From positions 1-11,954 of the forward strand of contig JAITEO010000297.1 of NCBI GenBank assembly GCA_031281985.1: a stretch of DNA of 11,954 nucleotides, read 5' to 3'. Both the position numbers and the translations under genes were made by a program. Position 1 is the stretch's first letter, and the number at the start of each line of letters is the position of its first letter. The stretch comes from Zoogloeaceae bacterium. GTDB lineage: Bacteria > Pseudomonadota > Gammaproteobacteria > Burkholderiales > Rhodocyclaceae. Below are positions 1 through 6,437 of this stretch, one piece after another. The notes under the pieces are model-generated. The model ran no database searches. It had not been told where the DNA came from and worked only from the letters and a program-made list of their open reading frames with translations.

Positions 1-60
1 TCCACCGTTTGCCGATCCGGTTGGGCAAAGCCCACGCGTCGGATGTCCAGCATCACACAA
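1..60. other. Hairpin-bearing, repeat-like sequence at the window edge
   Basis: TGGGC-AAA-GCCCA (22-34) is a perfect 5-bp hairpin, next to CCG-ATC-CGG (12-20). The style (GTTGGGCAAAGCCCAC) resembles dispersed intergenic repeats of proteobacteria. On the minus strand a frame MLDIRRVGFAQPDRQTV starts at 53, overlapping the preceding TGA, and runs off the window; I cannot tell whether it is coding. Confidence 0.3.
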
Positions 61-253
61 CCGCTGCGTGACGTATTGCGCGCACGGCATACAGGCTTTC
101 CAGTCTCTCGGCATCCGGGTGTTCCTTGTGGGATTTCTCGGCGCTTTGGCCCGGATGCTCCTTTTGTTCCTCATCGGATTTCGCCGGAACGAAAGGCCGC
201 CGGTATTACCCCAATACTTCCGGGGCGACTTCGCAATCGACGCGGTACGTCAT
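53..253 (-). pseudogene. Small broken frame after tyrA (in-frame stop)
   Basis: Directly after tyrA, with an ATGA overlap and an AAAGGA seven bases upstream, a frame begins MTYRVDCEVAPEVLG and hits TAA (208-206). The same frame then stays open for about 50 more codons (YRRPFVPAKSDEEQKEHPG... to RAIRHAAVV, stop at 55-53), with a hydrophilic, protein-like composition. No start codon lies near the beginning of the second part. One reading is a small gene interrupted by a nonsense change, for example CAA to TAA. Others are a genuine 15-residue product or non-coding sequence. I do not recognise a family, so confidence is low. Confidence 0.25.
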
Positions 254-1212
254 GATGCTTTCCTTTCTCCGGTTTGGTTGCTGGCCTTTGTACCGATCTC
301 CGCTTCCTCCGTCTTCTGCCCCCAGGCTCGCCGTGCGTGGCGGGCGACGGTGAAGCCTTGTTCCAGCAGGGCGCCGTCGTTTTCTTGCAGCGCGCGCGCA
401 AAGTCGCGCAACTGCCGCTGGTAGGCGCTGATTTCCTCCAGCAGGGCGGCGCGGTTGGCGAGGCAGATGTCGCGCCACATTTCCGGGTGGCTGGCGGCGA
501 TGCGGGTGAAATCCCGGAAACCGGAGGCGGCGAATTCAAAAAAGAGCGGCGCGTCGGGGCGTTCCGCCAGATCGCGCACCAGGGCAAAGGCCAGAAGGTG
601 CGGCAGGTGGCTGACGGCGGCAAAGACACGGTCGTGCTGCTCCGGCGTCAGTTCGCAAATCTGTGCGCCACACAGACGCCAGACGCGCTTGACCCGCTCC
701 AGGGAGGCCGCGCTGTTTTCCGGCAAGGGCGTCAGCACCACCTTGCGGCGTTGGAACAGATCGCCTTTCGCGGCGAGCGCGCCACTGTTTTCCGCGCCCG
801 CAATCGGATGCGCGGGCACGAACTGGCCGATCTTGCCGCCAAAGGCCGCATACGCCGCCCGCACGACATCCGTTTTGGTGCTGCCGCCATCCATGACCAC
901 GGTATGCACGCCGATGTGCGCGGCGATCTGCTCGAATACGGCGGGCATCTGGCCGACCGGCGTTGCCGCCAGCACCAGATCCGCGTCCGCGAGTTCATGC
1001 GCCGGATGCGCGCCCGCCCGGTCGATGATGCCCAGCGCGCAAGCCTCCGCCAGGGCTTCCGGCCGCCGCCCAAACCCCACCACTTCCCTCGCCGCCCGCG
1101 CGGCCTTCAGCGCCAGCGCAAACGAGCCGCCAATCAACCCGACGCCATAGATGACCACCTTGCCCAATTCCACGGAAACCGCCGCGCGCGCATCAGAAGA
1201 AAAAGAATTCAT
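250..1212 (-). CDS. tyrA: Prephenate dehydrogenase (TyrA)
   Basis: NAD(P)-dependent oxidative decarboxylation of prephenate to 4-hydroxyphenylpyruvate in tyrosine synthesis; arogenate use cannot be excluded. It has 320 residues. The N-terminal Rossmann domain has GVGLIGGSFALAL (23-35) and TPVGQMP (84-90). The family motif AHPIAGAENSG (134-144) contains the catalytic-region His, and SHLPHLLAFAL (201-211) lies in the helical C-terminal dimerisation domain. There is no fused chorismate mutase or ACT domain. The last 20 or so residues (TEEAEIGTKASNQTGERKAS) go beyond the usual end and may derive from a downstream rearrangement. The chosen ATG overlaps the stop of a short upstream ORF (ATGA); an in-frame ATG at 1236 would add eight residues but has no ribosome site. 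The TGA stop overlaps a further small frame (ATGA). Confidence 0.93.
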   Translation of the reverse strand: MNSFSSDARAAVSVELGKVVIYGVGLIGGSFALALKAARAAREVVGFGRRPEALAEACALGIIDRAGAHPAHELADADLVLAATPVGQMPAVFEQIAAHIGVHTVVMDGGSTKTDVVRAAYAAFGGKIGQFVPAHPIAGAENSGALAAKGDLFQRRKVVLTPLPENSAASLERVKRVWRLCGAQICELTPEQHDRVFAAVSHLPHLLAFALVRDLAERPDAPLFFEFAASGFRDFTRIAASHPEMWRDICLANRAALLEEISAYQRQLRDFARALQENDGALLEQGFTVARHARRAWGQKTEEAEIGTKASNQTGERKAS

Positions 1213-1247
1213 GGCAGTGTTCGTGTCATTGGGCATGATGCGATCAT
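1209..1247 (-). CDS. Candidate 12-codon upstream ORF of tyrA (MIASCPMTRTLP)
   Basis: A short frame that starts with ATG five bases after a GGAG ribosome site (TTTGGAGAACTT) and ends with TGA overlapping the tyrA ATG as ATGA. Because tyrA itself has no Shine-Dalgarno before either possible start, ribosomes finishing this peptide could re-initiate on tyrA. It contains no Phe, Tyr or Trp codons, so classical attenuation by aromatic amino acid starvation is not suggested. The spacing and overlap are seen directly; translation is inferred. It could also simply be chance. Confidence 0.35.
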   Translation of the reverse strand: MIASCPMTRTLP

Positions 1248-1304
1248 AAGTTCTCCAAACAGGATACAGCCCACAGACCACAAAGGCGAGCCGCGCGCGC
1301 CACT

Positions 1305-1328
1305 CTGTCCTCTGTCTCCTGTCTCCTG
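1305..1328. repeat. Short 7-bp tandem repeat between tyrA and the DUF4124-like gene
   Basis: CTGTCCT, CTGTCTC and CTGTCTC followed by CTG form about 3.4 copies of a heptamer in the 117-base gap. It starts two bases before the end of the upstream gene's stop codon. No promoter or terminator is evident in the gap. Confidence 0.6.
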
Positions 1329-1329
1329 C

Positions 1330-2049
1330 TCAGGGCGTGGCGGCGATGCCGGTTTCTTCCGGCGTGGTCAGCAGGATGTAGCGGTTGCGGTCTTCCGCGA
1401 ATTTGGCGCGGATTTGCGCCAGTTCGTTTTTCTTGATTTCCAGCAGGGCGCTTTGCGCCTTGATGGTGGTTTCTTCGTTGCGCACCTGGCTTGCGGCTTC
1501 CGGCGACATCTGGCCGGTGGCCGCCACTTCGTCTTCCAGCGCCCGCTTGCGTTTTTTCGCGGCGTCGATCAGGGACTGGGCGTTCTTGATGGCAATCTTG
1601 ACATCCGCCTCGCTGCGCTCGCGCATCCGATCCAGTCCCTCCACGCTGTCGTAGGTTTGCAGCAGGGCGCGATCCTTGCGCGCCTGAAGACGGATACGAT
1701 TCCGCTCCTCCTGCTCCTGGCGGGCTTTTTCATCCGCCAGCCTTTTTTCTTCCTCGCTCATGCGCGGGGCGATGGTGCGGATCAGGAACCCCTGCTGGTT
1801 GTAGACCTTGAGCATGCGGCCGTTGCAGCGCGGCGGCATGACATCGCCACAGGTGTAACGCCCGCTGGCGTCGTTGCAGCAGATGCTCTCATTGGCGGCG
1901 GCAAGCGCCGGAGCGGCAGGGACAAGGAAAAAGAGAAGGAAAAACAGGAAAGCGCCGACGGCGACACGCCCAGCCAGCAACAAGCGCGCGCCGAAAGCGG
2001 CAATCGCCCTGCATTTTCGCTGCCCAAGCTCCTGCTGAATTGCGTTCAC
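1330..2049 (-). CDS. Secreted DUF4124-like protein with coiled coil, function unknown
   Basis: A 239-residue predicted exported protein. Residues 1-50 form a long signal peptide: a basic n-region, the hydrophobic core VAVGAFLFFLLFFLVPA, and the likely cleavage site PALA|AANE. The mature start, with four cysteines (ICCNDASGRYTCGDVMPPRCNGR), resembles DUF4124-type modules seen in many betaproteobacterial periplasmic proteins. From about 97 to 226 it is highly charged and heptad-like (EEEKRLADEKARQEQEERNR), predicting a coiled coil. I recognise the layout but no defined function. The start is GTG, preceded by GGGGG four to five bases upstream; a TTG 27 bases earlier has no ribosome site. It lies 249 bases after cheA and probably has its own promoter, so no link to chemotaxis is implied. 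Confidence 0.85.
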   Translation of the reverse strand: MNAIQQELGQRKCRAIAAFGARLLLAGRVAVGAFLFFLLFFLVPAAPALAAANESICCNDASGRYTCGDVMPPRCNGRMLKVYNQQGFLIRTIAPRMSEEEKRLADEKARQEQEERNRIRLQARKDRALLQTYDSVEGLDRMRERSEADVKIAIKNAQSLIDAAKKRKRALEDEVAATGQMSPEAASQVRNEETTIKAQSALLEIKKNELAQIRAKFAEDRNRYILLTTPEETGIAATP

Positions 2050-2298
2050 CTTGCCCCCATGCGCACAAAAAAACAAAACGAGTTACATCAAAATACATAC
2101 CAGCCAATAAAAATCCTATGCCCATGATTTCAAAGCATTTTTATACTCGCGTTCGGCATGGCGCGGATCGGGCTGACGCAAATTGACACCAGCGCGACAA
2201 AACGCGGAGCCGACAGACGGCGGGCGGCGGCGATTTTTCGTCTTTTGCGCCCGTGTCTTGCCGCGCCCATCGTGCGCACCTCTTTGCCTTTTGCCTCC

Positions 2299-4179
2299 TC
2301 AACTCGCCTCGAGCGCCGGGGCGCGTCCGCTCATGGCGTTGTTGGGGTCCGTGAGCAGTTCCCGCATGTCCAGGATCAGCACGATCTGGCCATTGGAAAG
2401 CGTGGTCACGCCCGCGACGCCGTGCGGACGGAAATCTTCCAGCGACTTGATCACCGCGTCGTCGCGTCCGGCAAAGCTATCCACGCCGAGGATGAAGCTG
2501 CGCTCCGCCGTCTGCATGAGCACGCCGTATTCGGGATACCGCTCCTGCTGCCAGCCGAGCAGGCGCACCAGGGGGATGACCGGCAGGATTTCGCCGCGCA
2601 CCACCAGCGTGGATTTGCCGCCGACTTCCTGCACCTTGTCGCGCTCGATGGGCAGAATCTCGCGCACCAGGGAAAGCGGCAGGGCGAAGGGCTGCTCGCC
2701 CAGGAGCACCAGCAGCACCGGCAGAATCGCCAGCGTCAGCGGCAGGGAAATCAGGAATACCGAACCCTTGCCGATTTCCGAGCGAATCTCGATGGAACCG
2801 TTCAGCTTCTGGATGTTGGTCTTCACCACATCCATGCCGACGCCGCGCCCGGAAACGTCGGAAATCTGCGTCTTGGTGGAAAAGCCGGGCAGCAGGATCA
2901 GGTTGAAACTCTGGCGGTCATCCAGGGTGTTGGCCTCTTCCTCGCTGATCAGTCCCTTTTCCACCGCCTTGGCGCGGATGGCTTCCGGCGCCATGCCGTG
3001 CCCGTCGTCCGCGACGATGATGACGATGTGATCGCCTTCCTGCCGCGCTTCCAGGCGCACCAGGCTCTTGGACGACTTGCCCGCCGCCGCGCGTTCTTCC
3101 GGGCTTTCCACGCCGTGATCGACCGCGTTGCGTATCAGGTGGATCAGGGGATCGGACAGATCCTCGATCATGTTCTTGTCGACTTCGGTTTCTTCCCCGG
3201 CCAGCACCAGTTCCACGTCCTTGCCCAGTTGCCGCGCCAGATCGCGGGCAATGCGCGGATACTTCTGGAACAGGCGGCCAATCGGCTGCATCCGGGTTTT
3301 CATCACCGAATTCTGCAAATCGGAAACCAGCAGATCGAGCTGGCTTATCGCCTGATCCAGGGCGTGCAGGGTTTCGGAATCGTTCTTGCCCGCCAGGATG
3401 TCTGCCCGAAGACTGGTCAGCCGGTTCTTGGTCAGGCCGATTTCGCCGGAAAGATTCAACACCTGATCCAGACGAGCGGTATCGACGCGAATGGTGTTTT
3501 CGCGCGCGACATCGACCCGCCGTCCGCCGCCGCCCGCGCCGCCGCTCTTTTGCGCTGGCGGCACGGCGGGAACATTGCTCCTCGCCTCATTACTTCCCGC
3601 ATCGTGCGCGCCGCTTCCCGCATCGCTTCGCGCGGCGGCGGCGGGGATGACCTCGCCGGAAACCGCGGTTTGCGGCTGGCCGCTGACGGCGGCGTGCAGG
3701 GCTTCCCAATCCGGGCCGTTCGCGCCGCTGGCGTTTCCTTGCGGCGCGGCCTCGGCATTCGCATCCGCATCCGCATCTGGTTTGGGCTGGCCTTCCGCCG
3801 CCGCCTTCAGGGAGACCAGCAGATCGGCGGGCGCGGGCGACGGCTGCACGCCGGAGGAAAGGTCGCCGAACATGTCGCGCACGCCCTTGGTGGCGGCCAT
3901 GATCATGTCCATCAATTCGGGCGACAGGGCAAGCTCGCCGTTGCGCAGCTTGTCGAACAGAGTTTCCGTGCGATGGCAGAGGGTGACGAGTTCCGTGGCG
4001 TTCAAAAAGCCCGCTCCGCCCTTGATGGTATGGAAACCACGGAAAATGTCGTTCAACAAGCCCCGGTCATCCGGGCTTTTTTCCAGATCGACCAGTTTGT
4101 TGTCCACATCGGACAAGAGATCGCCGGCTTCCTGCAGAAAGTCCTGCAAGAGATCTTCCATGCCTGCAAAGTCGCTCAT
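2299..4179 (-). CDS. cheA: Chemotaxis histidine kinase CheA lacking an evident P2 domain
   Basis: Dimeric kinase that receives receptor signals and phosphorylates CheY, CheB and probably the CheV receivers. It has 626 residues. The P1/Hpt domain (about 5-105) has phospho-accepting H50 (FHTIKGGAGF). A low-complexity Ala/Gly/Pro/Asp linker (about 110-225) occupies the place of P2. The P3 dimerisation helices start at about 228 (NTIRVDTARLDQVLNLSGEIGL). The P4 kinase domain has the N box HLIRNAVDHG (347-356), G1 DDGHGM (391-396), the F box around PGFSTKTQ (431-438) and G2 GRGVGMDVV (444-452). The P5 CheW-like domain spans about 475-612. The ATG used has AAGGAG six bases upstream and lies 13 bases after the cheZ stop; longer in-frame upstream versions run into cheZ. 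It is the last gene of the operon. Confidence 0.97.
   Translation of the reverse strand: MSDFAGMEDLLQDFLQEAGDLLSDVDNKLVDLEKSPDDRGLLNDIFRGFHTIKGGAGFLNATELVTLCHRTETLFDKLRNGELALSPELMDMIMAATKGVRDMFGDLSSGVQPSPAPADLLVSLKAAAEGQPKPDADADANAEAAPQGNASGANGPDWEALHAAVSGQPQTAVSGEVIPAAAARSDAGSGAHDAGSNEARSNVPAVPPAQKSGGAGGGGRRVDVARENTIRVDTARLDQVLNLSGEIGLTKNRLTSLRADILAGKNDSETLHALDQAISQLDLLVSDLQNSVMKTRMQPIGRLFQKYPRIARDLARQLGKDVELVLAGEETEVDKNMIEDLSDPLIHLIRNAVDHGVESPEERAAAGKSSKSLVRLEARQEGDHIVIIVADDGHGMAPEAIRAKAVEKGLISEEEANTLDDRQSFNLILLPGFSTKTQISDVSGRGVGMDVVKTNIQKLNGSIEIRSEIGKGSVFLISLPLTLAILPVLLVLLGEQPFALPLSLVREILPIERDKVQEVGGKSTLVVRGEILPVIPLVRLLGWQQERYPEYGVLMQTAERSFILGVDSFAGRDDAVIKSLEDFRPHGVAGVTTLSNGQIVLILDMRELLTDPNNAMSGRAPALEAS
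3755..3778. repeat. Four-copy hexamer repeat in the cheA linker
   Basis: GCATTC, GCATCC, GCATCC and GCATCT run head to tail, encoding alternating Asp/Asn-Ala in the disordered linker of CheA. Slippage would change linker length by two residues per unit without breaking frame. Confidence 0.8.
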
Positions 4180-4192
4180 TTCCTTCTCCTTC

Positions 4193-5032
4193 TCAGAAAC
4201 CCAGGCTATCGAGCAGATCATCGACCTGCTGCTGGTTTACCACCACGTCGGAACGTCCCTCCGCATTGACCACCGGCCCGTTCATCAGGTTGGGCACCTC
4301 CGAACGCTTGCTTTGCGGCACGACTTCCAACAGTGCCGACATCAGGCCATTTTCCAGATCCTGCGCCAGCGCGACGATTTTCTTGATCACCTGCCCGGTC
4401 AAATCCTGGAAGTCCTGCGCCATCATGATTTCCATCAGTTGCGCATTCACGATGCCGGTTTTTTCCGGCAGAGCGCCATTCAAGTACGCGCGCGTCTCTT
4501 CGGCCAAGCCGCGAAATTCGGCGGTCGTCAGTTGATTGGCGAACACCTTGTCCCAACGCGCGCCCAGCGATTTTGCCGCGCCTTCCAGCGCCTCCATCGC
4601 CGGTTGCGCCACGTCGGTGGCATTCAACACCCGGCAGGCGGCCTGTTCGGTGAGATTGGCGACATAGGCCAGGCGATCCTTGGCGTCCGGCAGGGCGCTC
4701 ACCGTGTTTTTCAGGAGATCGTCATAGCCCAGTTCGCGCAGGGTGGTGTGCAACTGCCGCGCCATTTGTCCGATGCGGTTGAAGACGTTTTCCTGCGCCG
4801 GCCAGTCGCTGCCTTCGCCCGCCTCGCCGGCAGACTGCGCGCCGGGCGCGGATTCGACCGCATGCTGCTGCGCGCCGGAGACGACGGAATCGAACAGCGC
4901 CTGCAGGTTCTTGCCGTCGCCCGCCTTCAAAGCGGCGGCAACCGGCGCGGGGGAAGGCGCTTCCAGATGCACGGAAGCCGCTATGCTGTCGAAGAGCGCT
5001 TCCAGGTCGGGGGAGTCATTATCAGCGGACAT
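4193..5032 (-). CDS. cheZ: CheY-phosphate phosphatase CheZ with N-terminal extension
   Basis: Dephosphorylates CheY-P and so ends the motor signal. The 279 residues exceed the E. coli protein (214) mainly by an N-terminal extension of about 65-80 residues. The four-helix-bundle core follows, with LGYDDLLKNTVSALPDAKDRL and the active-site stretch IMMAQDFQDLTGQVIKK; D210 and Q214 correspond to E. coli D143 and catalytic Q147. The C-terminal QQQVDDLLDSLGF is the classic CheY-docking peptide. The extension contains two similar motifs, DLEALFDSI (9-17) and NLQALFDSV (42-50), in a Pro/Ala-rich setting. An upstream in-frame start 39 bases earlier would overlap cheY and was set aside; the chosen ATG has CTGGAG six bases before it. 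The identification is secure, but the role of the extension is not known to me. Confidence 0.96.
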   Translation of the reverse strand: MSADNDSPDLEALFDSIAASVHLEAPSPAPVAAALKAGDGKNLQALFDSVVSGAQQHAVESAPGAQSAGEAGEGSDWPAQENVFNRIGQMARQLHTTLRELGYDDLLKNTVSALPDAKDRLAYVANLTEQAACRVLNATDVAQPAMEALEGAAKSLGARWDKVFANQLTTAEFRGLAEETRAYLNGALPEKTGIVNAQLMEIMMAQDFQDLTGQVIKKIVALAQDLENGLMSALLEVVPQSKRSEVPNLMNGPVVNAEGRSDVVVNQQQVDDLLDSLGF

Positions 5033-5048
5033 GCGTTTCTCCAGGACT

Positions 5049-5441
5049 TCAGGCCGCGGCCATCTTTTCAAAAATCTTGTTCAGTTTTTCCGAAAGCGTC
5101 GCCGCCGTGAACGGTTTGACGATATAGCCGCTCGCGCCCGCCTGGGCGGCGGCGATGATGTTTTCCTTCTTGGCTTCCGCCGTGATCATCAGTACCGGCA
5201 GGTGTTTCAGCGTCGGCGTGGAACGCACGGTCTGCAACAGGGTCAGGCCGTCCATGTTGGGCATGTTCCAGTCGGTGATGACGAACTCGAACGTATCGCC
5301 ATTGAGCTTTTGCAGCGCGATGGCGCCATCCTCCGCCTCGTCGATGTTGGTAAACCCAAGCTCTTTCAAGAGATTGCGCACGATGCGCCGCATGGTGGAA
5401 AAATCATCCACCACCAGGATTTTCATCTTGGAATCCGGCAT
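5049..5441 (-). CDS. cheY: Chemotaxis response regulator CheY
   Basis: Single-domain receiver that, when phosphorylated by CheA, binds FliM/FliN at the motor switch and changes the direction or pattern of rotation. The 130 residues keep the enterobacterial numbering: D12/D13, phospho-acceptor D57 ([11 protein letters not shown]), T87 ([10 protein letters not shown]), Y106 and K109 ([12 protein letters not shown]). The stretches [20 protein letters not shown] and [18 protein letters not shown] are nearly the same as in E. coli CheY, which marks this as the motor CheY and not an orphan receiver. A GAGGGG lies ten bases before the ATG. A second in-frame ATG at codon 6 is possible but lacks a better site. 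The cheZ ATG lies 17 bases past the cheY stop. Confidence 0.98.
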   Translation of the reverse strand: MPDSKMKILVVDDFSTMRRIVRNLLKELGFTNIDEAEDGAIALQKLNGDTFEFVITDWNMPNMDGLTLLQTVRSTPTLKHLPVLMITAEAKKENIIAAAQAGASGYIVKPFTAATLSEKLNKIFEKMAAA

Positions 5442-5480
5442 GATTATTCCGTCCCCTCGTAAGTTGTATTCTTGTTCATT

Positions 5481-6422
5481 TCAACGCTCCACCAACGGAC
5501 GCAGGGTATCCGCCAGAACTTCCGCGTCGAATTTCGCGACATAGGCGTCCACGCCCACCGACTTGCCCATGGCGCGATTGGCCTCGGAAGACAGGGACGA
5601 ATGCATGACCACCGGAACGCCCTCGAAATTGGGGTCCGACTTGATGCTCTTGGTCAGCACATACCCATCCATCTCCGGCATTTCGGCATCGACCAGGATC
5701 AGGCTGATTTCGTCGCGTATCGGTATCCCCGCCTGCCTGGCGTGCGCGGCGATGGCTTGCAGGCGCGTCCAGGCTTCCGCGCCGTTGTTGGCGTGTTTGT
5801 GCTTGACGCCCAGCTTGTCCAGCACTTCGGCGATTTTCTTGCGCGCCACGATGGAATCGTCGGCGAAGAAGACCTTGGTGTTTTCCTTCACCCGCGCCGG
5901 AGGCACATCGACGATGATGGCCTCGCCAAAGGCGTTGGACAGGATCTGCTCGACATCGAGGATGGAGACCAGGTGTCCGCCCTCCAGTTCGATGACGGCG
6001 GTGATCAACCCCTGGTTGGCGTTCAGGACGCTTTCCGGCGCTTTCACCTTTTCCCAATCCACGCGAATGATGCGATCGACCTCATGCACCAGGAACCCCA
6101 GGGTGCGCTTGGAGTATTCGGCGACCATCATGCTGGTTTCCGGCCCCAGCGTGGGCTGTGCTTCCAGATCGAGGAAGGCGGCGAGCGACAATACGGGGAT
6201 CACGTTGCCGCGCAGGGACACCAGCCCTTCCACGCCGCGCGGCATGTTGGGCGTCTTGGTGATGTGCGGCGTGCGCCGGACTTCGCGCACCTTGAAGACG
6301 TTGATGCCGAAGGTTTCGTTGGTGCCCAGGGAAAACAACAGGATTTCCATCTGGTTGGAACCCGCCAGGCGCGTGCGGGCATCCACGCCATCCAGAAGGT
6401 TTCCGTTTTCTTTGACGTTCAT
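5481..6422 (-). CDS. cheV: Chemotaxis coupling protein CheV, second copy
   Basis: Paralogue of the preceding gene with the same architecture in 313 residues. The CheW-like domain spans about 15-165 (INVFKVREVRRTPHIT, VEGLVSLRGNVIPVLSLAAF). The receiver spans about 184-312, with D188/D189 (FFADDS), phospho-acceptor D245 (LVDAEMPEMDG), S275 and K297. Both copies keep all key receiver residues, so both look phosphorylatable. By eye they are clearly related but far from identical, so this is not a recent duplication. An ATG six bases upstream is in frame, but GGGAG directly abuts it; the ATG used here has that GGGAG at a proper six-base spacing. The gap from the first cheV is 15 bases, and cheY follows after 39. 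Confidence 0.95.
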   Translation of the reverse strand: MNVKENGNLLDGVDARTRLAGSNQMEILLFSLGTNETFGINVFKVREVRRTPHITKTPNMPRGVEGLVSLRGNVIPVLSLAAFLDLEAQPTLGPETSMMVAEYSKRTLGFLVHEVDRIIRVDWEKVKAPESVLNANQGLITAVIELEGGHLVSILDVEQILSNAFGEAIIVDVPPARVKENTKVFFADDSIVARKKIAEVLDKLGVKHKHANNGAEAWTRLQAIAAHARQAGIPIRDEISLILVDAEMPEMDGYVLTKSIKSDPNFEGVPVVMHSSLSSEANRAMGKSVGVDAYVAKFDAEVLADTLRPLVER

Positions 6423-6437
6423 TGGCATCTCCCGATG

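Noticed and set aside
196..225. Hairpin with GTATT/AATAC stem after tyrA, considered as a terminator
   Set aside because: The stem is short and bulged and no T run follows on the minus strand.
274..2127. Long plus-strand open frames opposite tyrA, cheA, cheV and other genes
   Set aside because: They lie antisense to well-identified genes, are rich in His, Gln, Arg and Gly, and show no domain motifs. Long antisense frames are expected in G+C-rich DNA.
2130..2270. Minus-strand 46-residue frame after cheA (MGAARHGRKRRKIAAARRLS...)
   Set aside because: A GAGG lies near the ATG, but the composition is Arg/Ala-rich as expected from G+C-rich non-coding DNA, and I recognise no family. The 249-base spacer between cheA and the next gene otherwise shows only an AT-rich stretch with a lone TTGAAA (2128-2133) and no good -10.
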